A DNA stretch of 64,000 nucleotides, taken from assembly GCA_016218085.1 (NCBI GenBank), contig JACREY010000008.1:186001-250000 (forward strand), in the 5' to 3' direction. The stretch comes from Ignavibacteriota bacterium (lineage in GTDB: Bacteria; Bacteroidota; Ignavibacteria; Tepidaquicellales; Tepidaquicellaceae). Of the stretch, positions 44,707-53,573 are shown piece by piece. A model generated the notes under the pieces. That model worked only from the letters and a program-made list of their open reading frames with translations, did not search any database and was not told the DNA's origin. The first letter of the stretch is position 1; every line of letters starts with the position of its first letter. The position numbers and the translations under genes were made by a program.

Positions 44707-45309
44707 TTAAGCTCTTCTCTCAGATAAAATCCTTGCTCGTTCATCTTCAAACTCTTTACTACCTGCTGGTATTTCTGACCAATTAGGTGAGCCTGAAGCT
44801 CCCGAGGATTTGGATTTTGTTGAGGGATTTGTTGAGCTAGCTCCGTCAACACGTTCTTTAGATTTAGCCGTATCAATGGCTATTTGAATTACAGGGTTTT
44901 TTAAACCCTCGTCATATTCAATCCCAGAACCTTTGCACAGAGCCTTTAATGAATTAAAGATATCATCCGTTAATTCAGGATGAACCTGTCGGAACTTGAG
45001 GTCTTTGTTTTCTTCCTCAATTTTATCAAGGCGTGAAACAGTATGCTCATGTTCCTCTCGGCTTACGCCGTCCTTAGAGTGGCGTTTCTCATAACCTTTT
45101 CGATTATGATCCTTAATATCCTTTTTATCGGATTTTAAGGACTTATCGCCTTCTTCTTTGGACTTGCCCTTAGATTTATCTTCATCTTCGGACTTATCAT
45201 CTTCCTCAGATTCGGATTCTTCTTCCTCTTCTTCGGAGCCCTCATCTACATCGAGTTCAGAATTTTCTTCTTCTTCGTTTTCGATGGATTTGTCTTTTTC
45301 TTCAGACAT
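44707..45309 (-). CDS. scaffolding protein
   Basis: A 200-residue protein. The first 60 residues are almost all Glu, Asp, Ser and Lys. A charged coiled coil (REEHEHTVSRLDKIEEENKDLKF) and a Ser-rich tail ending in a basic helix (EFEDERARILSERR) follow. An acidic helical protein directly before the capsid gene and after the portal is the usual scaffold arrangement; the basic end contacts the coat protein. Confidence 0.75.
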   Translation of the reverse strand: MSEEKDKSIENEEEENSELDVDEGSEEEEEESESEEDDKSEDEDKSKGKSKEEGDKSLKSDKKDIKDHNRKGYEKRHSKDGVSREEHEHTVSRLDKIEEENKDLKFRQVHPELTDDIFNSLKALCKGSGIEYDEGLKNPVIQIAIDTAKSKERVDGASSTNPSTKSKSSGASGSPNWSEIPAGSKEFEDERARILSERRA

Positions 45310-45351
45310 ATTTGTCTCGCCAATGGCGGTTAATTATTAGTCTCTCTGATT

Positions 45352-45576
45352 TTATTCAGAGGTTAAAAACTTAATTATGGAATTCAGTTCATCCTGTACT
45401 TCTTTTTTCACTAAGAATGAATATCCGACTTCTTTGATTGGTTTCTTACTATCTATTGTATCATATCCGTGTTTTGCAATGCAATATTTTAAATATTCAA
45501 TTAAAATTTTTCCTGCTTGAGTTTCTGCAATGCTTTTAAGTTGTTTTAAAATTGCTTTGTCATTAAAATCTATCAT
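45352..45576 (-). CDS. small phage protein after portal
   Basis: A 74-residue helical protein (FNDKAILKQLKSIAETQAGKILIEYLKYCIAKHG). It overlaps the portal stop by four bases. Similar short genes between portal and scaffold are widespread but lack an assigned role. Confidence 0.6.
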   Translation of the reverse strand: MIDFNDKAILKQLKSIAETQAGKILIEYLKYCIAKHGYDTIDSKKPIKEVGYSFLVKKEVQDELNSIIKFLTSE

Positions 45577-47516
45577 ACTTTTTGATTAGATAATTCCTGC
45601 TCTGAAGCAGATTGTTCTCGTTGTGGTAAGTTGTTATTATTTTGCTGTCCTAACGGTTGTAATGTAGGTGAACCAGTCGTCGCTGACGGACTTATTTTTA
45701 TACCTAATTCATTAGCAATTTGAACAACTACGTCTCTCGTTTCAGGATTTTGCATTAATAGGGGATTAGAAATATATTGTAATAGCTGTAAACCATTTGT
45801 TATTCTATTCTGCTTATTCCATATCTCGCCGGTCGGATTTATACCAACATAAAGCTCAACTCCTTTGAAGAAATCATTTTCGAGTTTTGTGAACAACTTA
45901 GACTGTTTAAGTAATTCTTGTTTCTTCATCTCAATAACTTGTTCAGCTTGTTGTTTTGAGATAACCTTGCCTTGAATAGCTGAATTAAACAAGACTTCAT
46001 TAATGAACCACCCTTGAGCAACTGCGTGAGTATATTCTTCCATGTAATTTGGATCACCAATTATTTCAATAACTTCTTCTGTGGTTGTATTCTTTAACAA
46101 TTCAGGAATAACCCAGCGTTTAAAAACAGAGGTAAAGAATAATCCAATCTTCTCTCGTTTATAATTAAAATATTTTCCGACAGCTTGATTTTGTACAGCG
46201 ATTGCAGTAGCAGATGCTGTTGAAGGTGTACTCTCACCTGTAGCAACTTCAAAGGCTTTAAGAGCTTTTTGAGCCTCATTGACCAATTTATTCCATTCAA
46301 CAGAAAAAGCACTTAAATCAGGGAATTGATTGTTTAAAACTGCTAAGTCTTTGGCCTGTAATATCTGACAGTTCTCTATAGAAGTAATAATGTTTTTACC
46401 AGCAATTCCTTCATCAGTTGTCCAAAATACAATTTTTGCAGAATCGAATATTTCTCTTAATTGATTGTGGAGTTCATTGAATCGGTTTTGGAATGGTATA
46501 GCTGTTTCTCTCATACCAACACGTAGCCAGCGACCATTATAATCTCCAAAGTGAGCCTCCTCGTAAGGCTTATATTTCTTGATAATAAGTTTATCTGAAA
46601 TTTTAATAATCTCAGGTACAAGCTTCTCAGCAAATACAATTATTCCCTTTGAACTCGAGTTATTAATACCATCAACCTGTGAATATTCTTTCTTGCCTTT
46701 TTTCGCTCGGGCAACTACTACTAATGCAGGTATATAAGAATTGTTTTGTAGATCAGATTTAATATCTTTTGTCTGTATTGAGTTATCCACAGTCTCGCTT
46801 TCTTCAACACTATCATATTCTTCTTCATTTAAATCTTTCATTACTGTTTCCAATTCAGATTCTAAAACATCGCCGTATCGGTAAAACAATTCATAATATG
46901 GTAATTCTTTTCCCTTTGCCAAATTGCAATCATTAATTACTTTGTCGATATTTTTAAATCCTAATGACTTCAAAGCTCTTAACTGAGATTGGTTCATTAT
47001 GGATTTTTCGATAACGTCAGTATCTTCTAATGTCTCTGCGGTCTGGTCGATTACATATAAATTTTGAAGCTGAACCAACTTATAAATTTCTCCGTCTTTA
47101 TTAACCTTTCGAGCTACAACGTTTCCATCATCAGAGTATTTTTCAATAATGGAATTTATTTTTTCGCCGTGATTAGTTTGTTTGAGGAAATTAAAAAGCA
47201 AGGATTTTCCAATAAAACCTTGCGCTTGGTGTCTTTCACCTACCGTAAAGATATCAAAACTTTCTGAGTCAATATCAACATTTACAGTCGTTGTTTGAAT
47301 CATCGGGGTAATATTTGGTATAAAATCCCGATCATCGGTTTGTCCCTCTTCCAATTCAGTCAAAAAACCATTATTCTGGTGTGTTTGAATAGTCTGAACT
47401 GTCTCGTATTGAGAATAAGGAACTCTATCAGTTAGCATTGTTATTCCTACCTCAAAGTCTCTAACCTCTTTAAATAATGTGTCAACGATATTTGTTTTTG
47501 ACATACTTTTGTTCAT
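45573..47516 (-). CDS. portal protein
   Basis: A 647-residue protein upstream of scaffold and capsid genes and immediately after the large terminase. Typical regions are a long central helix segment (FQNRFNELHNQLREIFDSAKIVFW), the STASATAIAVQNQAVGKYF segment and a Gln/Asn-rich C-terminus. It forms the dodecameric ring through which DNA is packaged. Assignment rests on size, order and these features; it overlaps the terminase gene by 35 bases. Confidence 0.8.
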   Translation of the reverse strand: MNKSMSKTNIVDTLFKEVRDFEVGITMLTDRVPYSQYETVQTIQTHQNNGFLTELEEGQTDDRDFIPNITPMIQTTTVNVDIDSESFDIFTVGERHQAQGFIGKSLLFNFLKQTNHGEKINSIIEKYSDDGNVVARKVNKDGEIYKLVQLQNLYVIDQTAETLEDTDVIEKSIMNQSQLRALKSLGFKNIDKVINDCNLAKGKELPYYELFYRYGDVLESELETVMKDLNEEEYDSVEESETVDNSIQTKDIKSDLQNNSYIPALVVVARAKKGKKEYSQVDGINNSSSKGIIVFAEKLVPEIIKISDKLIIKKYKPYEEAHFGDYNGRWLRVGMRETAIPFQNRFNELHNQLREIFDSAKIVFWTTDEGIAGKNIITSIENCQILQAKDLAVLNNQFPDLSAFSVEWNKLVNEAQKALKAFEVATGESTPSTASATAIAVQNQAVGKYFNYKREKIGLFFTSVFKRWVIPELLKNTTTEEVIEIIGDPNYMEEYTHAVAQGWFINEVLFNSAIQGKVISKQQAEQVIEMKKQELLKQSKLFTKLENDFFKGVELYVGINPTGEIWNKQNRITNGLQLLQYISNPLLMQNPETRDVVVQIANELGIKISPSATTGSPTLQPLGQQNNNNLPQREQSASEQELSNQKV

Positions 47517-48921
47517 TACGCTTCATTACGCGTTCAAATTTATTTAATCCGCTTTCAGCGATTTGTAATTGATAAGCTGTCGCATCCATTGTATCATCAT
47601 TTATTGATTTTGGAAATGTTAGAAGTTCATTTTCTAAATCCGAACATTCGTTGGTGATATGATAAATACTTCTGCTTGAATATCTAGGAATTAATCCTCT
47701 GATTCTAATTTCCTTTTGAACTGACTTATGCTCAAGTTCGACTATTGGTAAAAATTTACCTCGCTTTCTCATTTCTTCATCTAAGTAAGGCTTAAGACCG
47801 ATAGTAAAAGCAGTTCTCTCTATACCAATTTTTTCAAAATTCCTTTTATCGTGAATGGTAAAAAGATAATCTATTAAATCTTTTGGATTAAGTTTCATTC
47901 TATAAGCTGCAATATTCCATTTATTTTCAGTATCAACATAATTTTCGCATAAACCTGTATAATCTGCCCCTTCTTTATCGCTTAATGCTGTGTCGATTGT
48001 TAAAAAATTACGGGTATTAAGTCTTTGAATCTCGTTTCGATCGATATACTCAAACCATTCTTTTTTGAACTCTTGGTTTTCAGTTAAAATTGGATTCTGT
48101 TGATATAATGCAGACCAATCATAAATTCCAATAGTTTGTTTAATTTGTTCTAGAGCATCTAAATCATATTTAGATTTCCATAATGGTTCGCCCTTTTTTC
48201 TAAAAGTTTCGTCATGAATAGCTATAGCAGGGAAGCAAATTAACTTAGTAACATTTGAAAGATCATGATGTTGTAATATTCGTCCAGCTAAGTCATCCAA
48301 ATGCCAACGAGTTAAGATTAAAATAATAACTCCATTTGGTTCAAGACGTGTATAAGCAACTGAAGTGAACCATTCCCATTGCTTATTGCGAATGACAATA
48401 CTGTTAGCCTCTTCTCGGTTTTTTAATGGATCGTCAATTATAAATACATTTGCACCTCTTCCGGTTATTGCTCCTCCAATACCGACTGCCGTATAACTTC
48501 CTCCTTGTTCAGTCCTCCATTTGGCTTTGCTTTTTTCATCGGCTCTTAATCTTACATTAGGAAAAATTCCTTGATATTCAGGACTTTCAACTAGATTTTT
48601 AGTTTTTCCTCCAAAATCTAAGGCCAATTCAGCAGAATACGATGAAGTAATCACTTCTTTATCGGGATTTCTTCCTAAATACCAAGAGGGGAAATCAATT
48701 GTTGCTTGTTGTGATTTACCATGTCTAGGAGGAACTTCCAAAATCAAAATTTTAAAACCTTGTGATTGAAATGAACCATTCTCTATAGACTCTAATGCTT
48801 TGGCTATTTCTTCATGGTGCCAATTTGGTTCGTATTTATAATTGGTGAGTATTTCAAAGTCGATTAACTGATTTCTTGCTTTACTTTTTGCGACTTCGAT
48901 TATATCTGTCGATAATGGCAT
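47482..48921 (-). CDS. terL: terminase large subunit
   Basis: A 479-residue packaging motor. The ATPase domain has Walker A PPRHGKSQ (about 63-70) and Walker B VFIIDDP (about 160-166), with coupling motif LTRWHLDDLAG. The nuclease domain begins FLTIDTALSDKEGADYTG, an RNase H-like Asp site, with a second acidic cluster near SINDDTMDATAYQL. It pumps DNA into the prohead and cuts concatemers. It overlaps the small subunit by 41 bases. Confidence 0.92.
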   Translation of the reverse strand: MPLSTDIIEVAKSKARNQLIDFEILTNYKYEPNWHHEEIAKALESIENGSFQSQGFKILILEVPPRHGKSQQATIDFPSWYLGRNPDKEVITSSYSAELALDFGGKTKNLVESPEYQGIFPNVRLRADEKSKAKWRTEQGGSYTAVGIGGAITGRGANVFIIDDPLKNREEANSIVIRNKQWEWFTSVAYTRLEPNGVIILILTRWHLDDLAGRILQHHDLSNVTKLICFPAIAIHDETFRKKGEPLWKSKYDLDALEQIKQTIGIYDWSALYQQNPILTENQEFKKEWFEYIDRNEIQRLNTRNFLTIDTALSDKEGADYTGLCENYVDTENKWNIAAYRMKLNPKDLIDYLFTIHDKRNFEKIGIERTAFTIGLKPYLDEEMRKRGKFLPIVELEHKSVQKEIRIRGLIPRYSSRSIYHITNECSDLENELLTFPKSINDDTMDATAYQLQIAESGLNKFERVMKRNEQKYVKNKYR

Positions 48922-49366
48922 TTATTTGTTCATCAGAGTAAGTAATTTGATGTCCTTTTGAAGTGTGGTCAAATTCTTGTTTGTCGCGCCAGCCAAACAT
49001 GTTCTTTCCTGCGAATATTGAAAAGGTAGGATTATAAAGGCCTTTTAATGAATTCTTAAGCCATAAATCAACTTGTAAATCTTTTGCGACATTATAGGCG
49101 TTGGAAAACTCTTTATGAGCTTTTACCCATTCGTGCAAAGTTGACTTATTAATTTTGATAGTTCTACAAAATCCTTCAATGGTCGGAAGCTCATTTGCAA
49201 CCTCAATTTCTTTTTCTTTCTCGTCTCCATTTTTATAAAAAAACCTCTCTGTAATTGTCCGGGTAGGTTCAATATCAAAATATTTGATTATATCATCACA
49301 ATAATCCTCTTTGTACTTAGTTGGTCGTCCGCCTTTATTATCATTTATTTGTTTTTTGACTGCCAT
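48881..49366 (-). CDS. terS: terminase small subunit
   Basis: A 161-residue protein with a helix-turn-helix-like segment (TIEGFCRTIKINKSTLHEWVKAHKEFSNAY) and a Trp/Lys-rich middle, as in DNA-recognition subunits. Directly upstream of the large subunit. The first gene of the late operon; a promoter lies about 360 bases before it. Confidence 0.8.
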   Translation of the reverse strand: MAVKKQINDNKGGRPTKYKEDYCDDIIKYFDIEPTRTITERFFYKNGDEKEKEIEVANELPTIEGFCRTIKINKSTLHEWVKAHKEFSNAYNVAKDLQVDLWLKNSLKGLYNPTFSIFAGKNMFGWRDKQEFDHTSKGHQITYSDEQINAIIDRYNRSRKK

Positions 49367-49417
49367 ATCTTATCATCAATGATTATTTTATTGCTAACTT
49401 TAAATTTAAAATTATTT

Positions 49418-49588
49418 ATGAGATATTTTATAGTACACTACGAATGGAAATATCTTAAAGGACAGCAACCGAATCCCTTTGATCATTTTAATAGTTTAGT
49501 TAATGACTTAATAGTAAAAGGGTGGAAGCCAATTGGTGGAATATGTTTTTATGATTTTTCACTTTCTCAGGCAATGATACAAGAATAA
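49418..49588 (+). CDS. small protein, DUF1737-like
   Basis: A 56-residue protein starting MRYFIVHYEWKYLKG with the pattern NSLVNDLIVKGWKPIGGICF, which resembles the short DUF1737-type phage proteins (LxxxVNxLIxxGWxPxGG). It lies on the plus strand, antisense to the leader between the late promoter and terS. The upstream part of the open frame was rejected as it gives a poor start. Confidence 0.6.
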   Translation: MRYFIVHYEWKYLKGQQPNPFDHFNSLVNDLIVKGWKPIGGICFYDFSLSQAMIQE

Positions 49589-49732
49589 TTACCTATTACC
49601 GCTCGCCAAGTCCTCAAACTTGGCAAGGGTAGTCTATGAAACGCCGAATTATCACCTTTTTTCAAAGTGATATTAAATTGTACCTCACAAAAGAGCAACC
49701 CTTTCGGGCGATAATAAGTAACTAATACATAA

Positions 49733-49760
49733 ATTATACCATATTAAAAAACTCCGTCAA
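49733..49760 (-). promoter_or_regulatory. late-operon promoter
   Basis: On the minus strand TTGACG (plus 49755-49760), a 16-base spacer, then TATAAT (plus 49733-49738). It would start a transcript near 49726 with a hairpin-rich leader (stem GCCAAGT/ACTTGGC and others) leading into the terminase and virion genes. Confidence 0.72.
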
Positions 49761-49782
49761 ATAAAATTATCAACTGACGGAG
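49745..49782 (-). terminator. terminator after the primase-like gene
   Basis: CTCCGTCA (plus 49752-49759) and TGACGGAG (49775-49782) form an 8-bp stem, followed on the minus strand by a run of T. The -35 box of the late promoter is built from its distal arm. Confidence 0.82.
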
Positions 49783-49788
49783 TAATAC

Positions 49789-50580
49789 CTACGACTTAAT
49801 AAGGAGATGTATGTCTTGGTCTGACATATCTTTTAACGGCTGTTTAAGAAGAGGGCATTTAATATAAACTGACGATACAAGACGACCGGAAATGTTTTGA
49901 GGTTCTTTATGAAGTAACAGAATTCGCTTGAATTTCTTTAATACTGTTTCTTGGTCTTCTGTCATAGATATTCCCAATAGGGAAGTAACCATGGGATAAC
50001 CAATTGAAGTAAGATGTAGAGCATCAAACGGATCTGTTACTACGATAATAACATCATTGCTTTTCGCTTTATCAGCAAGATAAACCGGTCTTTTAAAACC
50101 TTTCGGGAAAAACCATGAATTATCTTCTTGTTTGAAGCCGACATATCCGACAAGATTTCCGTCATAATCATTTACCTTAAAGGCTATGCGACCTGCAACG
50201 ATACTCCTTTGCTTTACTAACCCGACGTTATATTGCTTTGCCACTTCTGGTGATATTCCTCTTTGTGCAAGATAATCGCAATAATGAAGTTCAAGGTCGG
50301 GGATTTCTTTCTTAACTTCTTTTCCATTAAAGAACTGATCTTTGAGAAACTGTGCCGCTTCTCTTAAACCAATTCCCTTTAAATTAGAATAAAAGTTAAT
50401 CACGCTCCCTTTGGCTTCTTTATCTTTTGGATTAAAGTAAAGGTTTTTATCTATGGTAATAATGAAATCATTTCCGATAAGCTCGCCGTCTTTTTCCTTA
50501 TAGGGTAGGTTAAGAAAATCTAAAAGAGATTTAAATTTTACCTCTTTTGAAATTTCCGCGAAGTTTAAATAATTGTTCAA
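49789..50580 (-). CDS. primase-like protein with degenerate zinc finger and TOPRIM
   Basis: A 263-residue protein from a TTG start chosen because AAAGGAG lies eight bases upstream. Residues 20-90 follow the CHC2 region of DnaG-like primases without its cysteines (LYFNPKDKEAKGSVINFYSNL...LREAAQFL). Residues 175-245 follow the TOPRIM fold, but the catalytic Glu is Thr (VVTDPFDALHL) and the DxD is replaced by HKE (ILLLHKEP). It keeps the fold but probably not catalysis, so it may be a replication initiator or accessory factor. Confidence 0.7.
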   Translation of the reverse strand: MNNYLNFAEISKEVKFKSLLDFLNLPYKEKDGELIGNDFIITIDKNLYFNPKDKEAKGSVINFYSNLKGIGLREAAQFLKDQFFNGKEVKKEIPDLELHYCDYLAQRGISPEVAKQYNVGLVKQRSIVAGRIAFKVNDYDGNLVGYVGFKQEDNSWFFPKGFKRPVYLADKAKSNDVIIVVTDPFDALHLTSIGYPMVTSLLGISMTEDQETVLKKFKRILLLHKEPQNISGRLVSSVYIKCPLLKQPLKDMSDQDIHLLIKS

Positions 50581-50611
50581 GGTACAACTCCTTTCGGTTT
50601 TAATTTGTACC
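50581..50611 (-). promoter_or_regulatory. hairpin holding the ribosome-binding site of the primase-like gene
   Basis: GGTACAA and TTGTACC (plus 50605-50611 and 50581-50587) form a 7-bp stem with the Shine-Dalgarno (plus 50588-50594) in the loop, and the TTG start follows directly. A second 9-bp GC-rich hairpin (GAGGGCTCC/GGAGTCCTC) lies further upstream. Confidence 0.6.
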
Positions 50612-50695
50612 TCTATTATACCATGCAAAGAGGACTCCCGTAAAGGAGCCCTCAAGCTATTTATTAACCGAGAAGCCACGAATGGTCTCAATGAT

Positions 50696-50723
50696 ATTAT
50701 ATAACACCTATAAAATATGTCAA
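50696..50723 (-). promoter_or_regulatory. consensus promoter for the primase-like gene
   Basis: On the minus strand TTGACA (plus 50718-50723), 16-base spacer, TATAAT (plus 50696-50701). Both boxes are perfect. The transcript leader is about 110 bases. Confidence 0.83.
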
Positions 50724-50765
50724 TAAATATAAGTGTTCACACATCACTTATAAACCTTATTAAAA

Positions 50766-50784
50766 GCAAAAAGGCTGTAAGCCT
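50766..50784 (-). terminator. terminator of the 190-base RNA
   Basis: On the minus strand AGGCT-TAC-AGCCT is followed by TTTTT. It lies 30 bases after the closing helix of the RNA. Confidence 0.62.
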
Positions 50785-50812
50785 GTTTTTGTGGTTACAA
50801 CCTTTTCGCAAA

Positions 50813-51002
50813 TTAAGCCGCAAGAGCGTATAAAAGCGTTTTTGGACTCACCTCGTATATCACCCCAGTGCCTGCCGAGAGTCCTCCCTGTTTAATATCT
50901 ATTTTATCAATTACGATATACCTAATCTCTTAGGACAATACTAAACAGGTAACGGCAAACATTTACTAATGAACTTATGCCCAGAGTTTAGTAGCGGCTT
51001 AA
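50813..51002 (-). ncRNA. pseudoknotted structured RNA, about 190 bases
   Basis: Closed by a perfect 9-bp helix joining its ends (plus 50994-51002 with 50813-50821). Inside: hairpin 50988-50993/50964-50969; helix 50953-50957/50873-50877 continued by 8-bp 50942-50949/50887-50894, capped by hairpin CCTAA-GAGA-TTAGG with a GNRA-type loop. GGACTC in an internal loop (plus 50879-50884) pairs with GAGTCC (plus 50844-50849), crossing the helix at 50953. A TGTTATAAT extended -10 lies just before its 5' end and a terminator follows. No coding frame. It matches no RNA class I can name. Confidence 0.7.
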
Positions 51003-51005
51003 GTC

Positions 51006-51014
51006 ATTATAACA
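51006..51014 (-). promoter_or_regulatory. extended -10 promoter of the 190-base RNA
   Basis: TGTTATAAT on the minus strand, with a weak -35. The same 14-base string TTAATGTTATAATG recurs at 54.47 kb. Its position places the start of transcription at the closing helix. Confidence 0.65.
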
Positions 51015-52217
51015 TTAAAAATCTATCCAAGTATCGCTTAAAAAATCATATTCTTGTTTTGGTATGAATTGTAAATCAGGAGCTTCTAAAATTTTTGGTG
51101 GGTAAGTTTCAATTAGAATGTTGTCAGTACCAAGCCTAAGCCATGCTTGATATTTTGGAATATTTAATAAGTCTTTGCTACTTACATCAAAAATAGGGGC
51201 AAAGCGTTCCGCTTCTTCATCTCCACAACGAAAACAAATTGTCGTACCTACATTTCCGAATATAGAGCCTAGTATGTCTTTAGGAATTTGCTGAAAATTT
51301 TGGTGTGCTAAAGTAAAACCTACTTTAGAGCTTCGGCTTCTTGCTAAAAGTTCTGAAAATAATTTAGATACAACTATTTGAAATTCATCAACGTAAACCA
51401 ACAGGGGATTGGTGTGTTGATTGGAAAATTCGCAATAAGAGAGAACGGCATAGACAATAAGGTTAGATAAATAAATTCTTGAGTTTCTATTCATCTTAGA
51501 AGTATCAACTAATACTACATTTTTATTATTAACTATTTCTGTAATATCCAGTTCGTTTTTTCCAATAACAAAATCTTTCATTTCTCCAGTAGATATTTCT
51601 GCCAATCTAGCGGCAACTCTTTTAGCACTTTCCTGTACTTGCCAATTTTGTTTATAGTCAAACTCTTTCCAAAAATTATGCTCATCACTACCGGGCTGAA
51701 GTCCGTTTAAAAGTTTATGTCTTGAGTCTTTGTATAATAAAAGGTCAGTAATATATTTGATATTCTTGTCTTCCTCTTTTTTAATAGAACGCATAGCATA
51801 CCCGATAATCATTCTCATCATAACAGTACTTTCAGGATTAGAAGCCGTTAAGGTAATAAGAACGTCTAAAATCTGAATAAACTCTTGAATTAGGTTATCT
51901 AGTTTATAGTCTTCTTTGTTTATGGGGTTGATTACTACAGGGCTTTGAATCGAGATATATTTTATTCTAGATTTATCTTCGGTAAGCTCGTAAAGCTTTT
52001 TAACGCTTTCACCTTTCGGATCAATAAATATAACAGCCAATCCTTGATTAACGTCATATTCAGCCATTCTTTCCAAAAGGCTAGATTTACCCATACCAGT
52101 TTTACCAACAATATAAGTATGCTCAAACCTATCTCGTAAATCCGTTATCTCAGGTATCTCATGTGAAAGGTCGTCTTGATAACCAAACCTAAAATTATAT
52201 TTATTTGTTTCGCTCAA
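51015..52217 (-). CDS. TraG/VirD4/HerA-type DNA-translocase ATPase
   Basis: A 400-residue ATPase with Walker A VGKTGMGKSS (37-46), FIDPKGES motif, Walker B LLVYVDEFQ (about 265-273) and the sensor region AHQNFQQIPKDILGSIFGNVGTTICFRCG. This is the signature of conjugative coupling proteins of the TraD/TraG family and related hexameric translocases. It has no membrane segment itself; the overlapping upstream gene encodes two, as if the anchor were a separate protein. Unusual in a tailed phage with its own terminase; DNA transfer, segregation or replication roles are possible. Confidence 0.87.
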   Translation of the reverse strand: MSETNKYNFRFGYQDDLSHEIPEITDLRDRFEHTYIVGKTGMGKSSLLERMAEYDVNQGLAVIFIDPKGESVKKLYELTEDKSRIKYISIQSPVVINPINKEDYKLDNLIQEFIQILDVLITLTASNPESTVMMRMIIGYAMRSIKKEEDKNIKYITDLLLYKDSRHKLLNGLQPGSDEHNFWKEFDYKQNWQVQESAKRVAARLAEISTGEMKDFVIGKNELDITEIVNNKNVVLVDTSKMNRNSRIYLSNLIVYAVLSYCEFSNQHTNPLLVYVDEFQIVVSKLFSELLARSRSSKVGFTLAHQNFQQIPKDILGSIFGNVGTTICFRCGDEEAERFAPIFDVSSKDLLNIPKYQAWLRLGTDNILIETYPPKILEAPDLQFIPKQEYDFLSDTWIDF

Positions 52218-52929
52218 ACTTCCATTCTGTATTATCGTTATCTAACTTAGATTTTCTTAGTTCTTGTTCTTTCATCTTTTTAATAATATCTCTCAACTCT
52301 CTTTGAAGTTCTAAATCTTCGTCAAACTCTTTGGAATTACCAGCTAAGGAAGTAATGATATACGATTGCCACATAGGCGGCATATCTTTTAATAATTTAA
52401 CTCCTTCTAAAAGTATTGAGGCTCTAGCGCGTTCAGTTTCAGATTGAGCGTTCTGCAAGTTGGTTTCTGCGTTTGCCCTTAATACTTTAACGTATGTATC
52501 AGATGACATCTGCTCTACCTTTGCCATTTTTTCTAATACTCCTAATTTTTCTGTGGCTATTTTAGTATCAAAAGCATGTAGCCTAGATGCATGCTCTTTA
52601 TATTTTATTTCATCATCATGTAATTGCTCAGCAAAGTAATAATGTATTTTTTTCCTAATAACATCAATTTGTTTTCCTTTAAATTCTTTAAGTAATTCAG
52701 GAAGTTCTTTTTGAGTTAGAGTGTAATATATTCCCCAAATTGCAATAGAAACAGGAGCCCAAACTATTAATGATAATAATCCGAAATGCCCCCAAAGAGT
52801 GTCTAATTTGCCATATGGCTGATAAAAAAGCTTAAATTTTTCTCCAAAAAATACATAATGAATCTGTAAGCCAGTCCAAACTATGAATATTAATAGAAAT
52901 ATATTTCTAAGAGTAAATAGTTTTTTCAT
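52201..52929 (-). CDS. two-helix membrane protein with cytoplasmic coiled coil
   Basis: A 242-residue protein with membrane helices at about 8-28 and 45-68 and a long charged coiled-coil region (75-190). It overlaps the translocase by 17 bases and the upstream wHTH-type gene by four (ATGA). It probably anchors the ATPase to the membrane, as the N-terminal domain does in VirD4. Confidence 0.7.
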   Translation of the reverse strand: MKKLFTLRNIFLLIFIVWTGLQIHYVFFGEKFKLFYQPYGKLDTLWGHFGLLSLIVWAPVSIAIWGIYYTLTQKELPELLKEFKGKQIDVIRKKIHYYFAEQLHDDEIKYKEHASRLHAFDTKIATEKLGVLEKMAKVEQMSSDTYVKVLRANAETNLQNAQSETERARASILLEGVKLLKDMPPMWQSYIITSLAGNSKEFDEDLELQRELRDIIKKMKEQELRKSKLDNDNTEWKFERNK

Positions 52930-53573
52930 TTTATTATCTTATAATTAAATTTAAAATCTACAATTTGAGGTTTAGGAAATCCAAGCTTTTCGCAAACAAT
53001 TAACCAATAATCATATACCTGATAATCTTTAGATAGTTTAAAATAATTGTTCTTTTTATTTTCAATCCAATATTCCCAGTCTGGTTTAGGTCTTTCCACT
53101 TCTATAAAAGTCAAACGATATTTTCTTTCATTTTTTTCAACCAATAAAGCATCGGGTATTAAGTATCCGAAATTAGGATAAAGTAATGTATAAAAATATG
53201 GTTCTTTAATGAGTTGGATAAAAGCAGACGTATTAGAAATCTCATTTATATCACCTTTACCTCTTGGCTCACTAGGTAAAGTCATATTATATCCAACCGC
53301 TTCTAAAATTGGTAAGACTTTATTAGAAGCACAATAGACATCTTGACTAGGGGAATAAAGATAACCTTTTTCACATAGATCCTTAAGTTTCCAATCTGCT
53401 GTAATCTTAAAATAATGACTCTTTATTGTTTTATACTGAGATTTGTGAACATACTTTAATAGACGAGTATAGTATAAGACATCGTATAAGGCTCGCCATG
53501 TACCACCTCCGCTTTTTGAAATTAGATGCTCTAATTCTTTTACTTTTACTGTTTTTTGGGTTTCTATAATCAT
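52926..53573 (-). CDS. replication-relaxation-like protein (wHTH plus nuclease-like fold)
   Basis: A 215-residue protein. N-terminal winged-helix-like segments (KVKELEHLISKSGGGTWRALYDVLYYTRLLKYV) precede a C-terminal PD-(D/E)XK-like core (LIPDALLVEKNERKYRLTFIEVERPK). The layout resembles the replication-relaxation family found with conjugation or plasmid ATPases. A paralogue of similar design is encoded at 60.6-61.3 kb. A perfect 7-7 palindrome lies one base before its start, suggesting autoregulation. Confidence 0.65.
   Translation of the reverse strand: MIIETQKTVKVKELEHLISKSGGGTWRALYDVLYYTRLLKYVHKSQYKTIKSHYFKITADWKLKDLCEKGYLYSPSQDVYCASNKVLPILEAVGYNMTLPSEPRGKGDINEISNTSAFIQLIKEPYFYTLLYPNFGYLIPDALLVEKNERKYRLTFIEVERPKPDWEYWIENKKNNYFKLSKDYQVYDYWLIVCEKLGFPKPQIVDFKFNYKIIK

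Noticed and set aside
50822-50900. GGCACTG and GAGGTGAGTCC segments resembling cobalamin riboswitch or RNase P boxes
   Set aside because: Only isolated short matches; the rest of the consensus of either class is absent.
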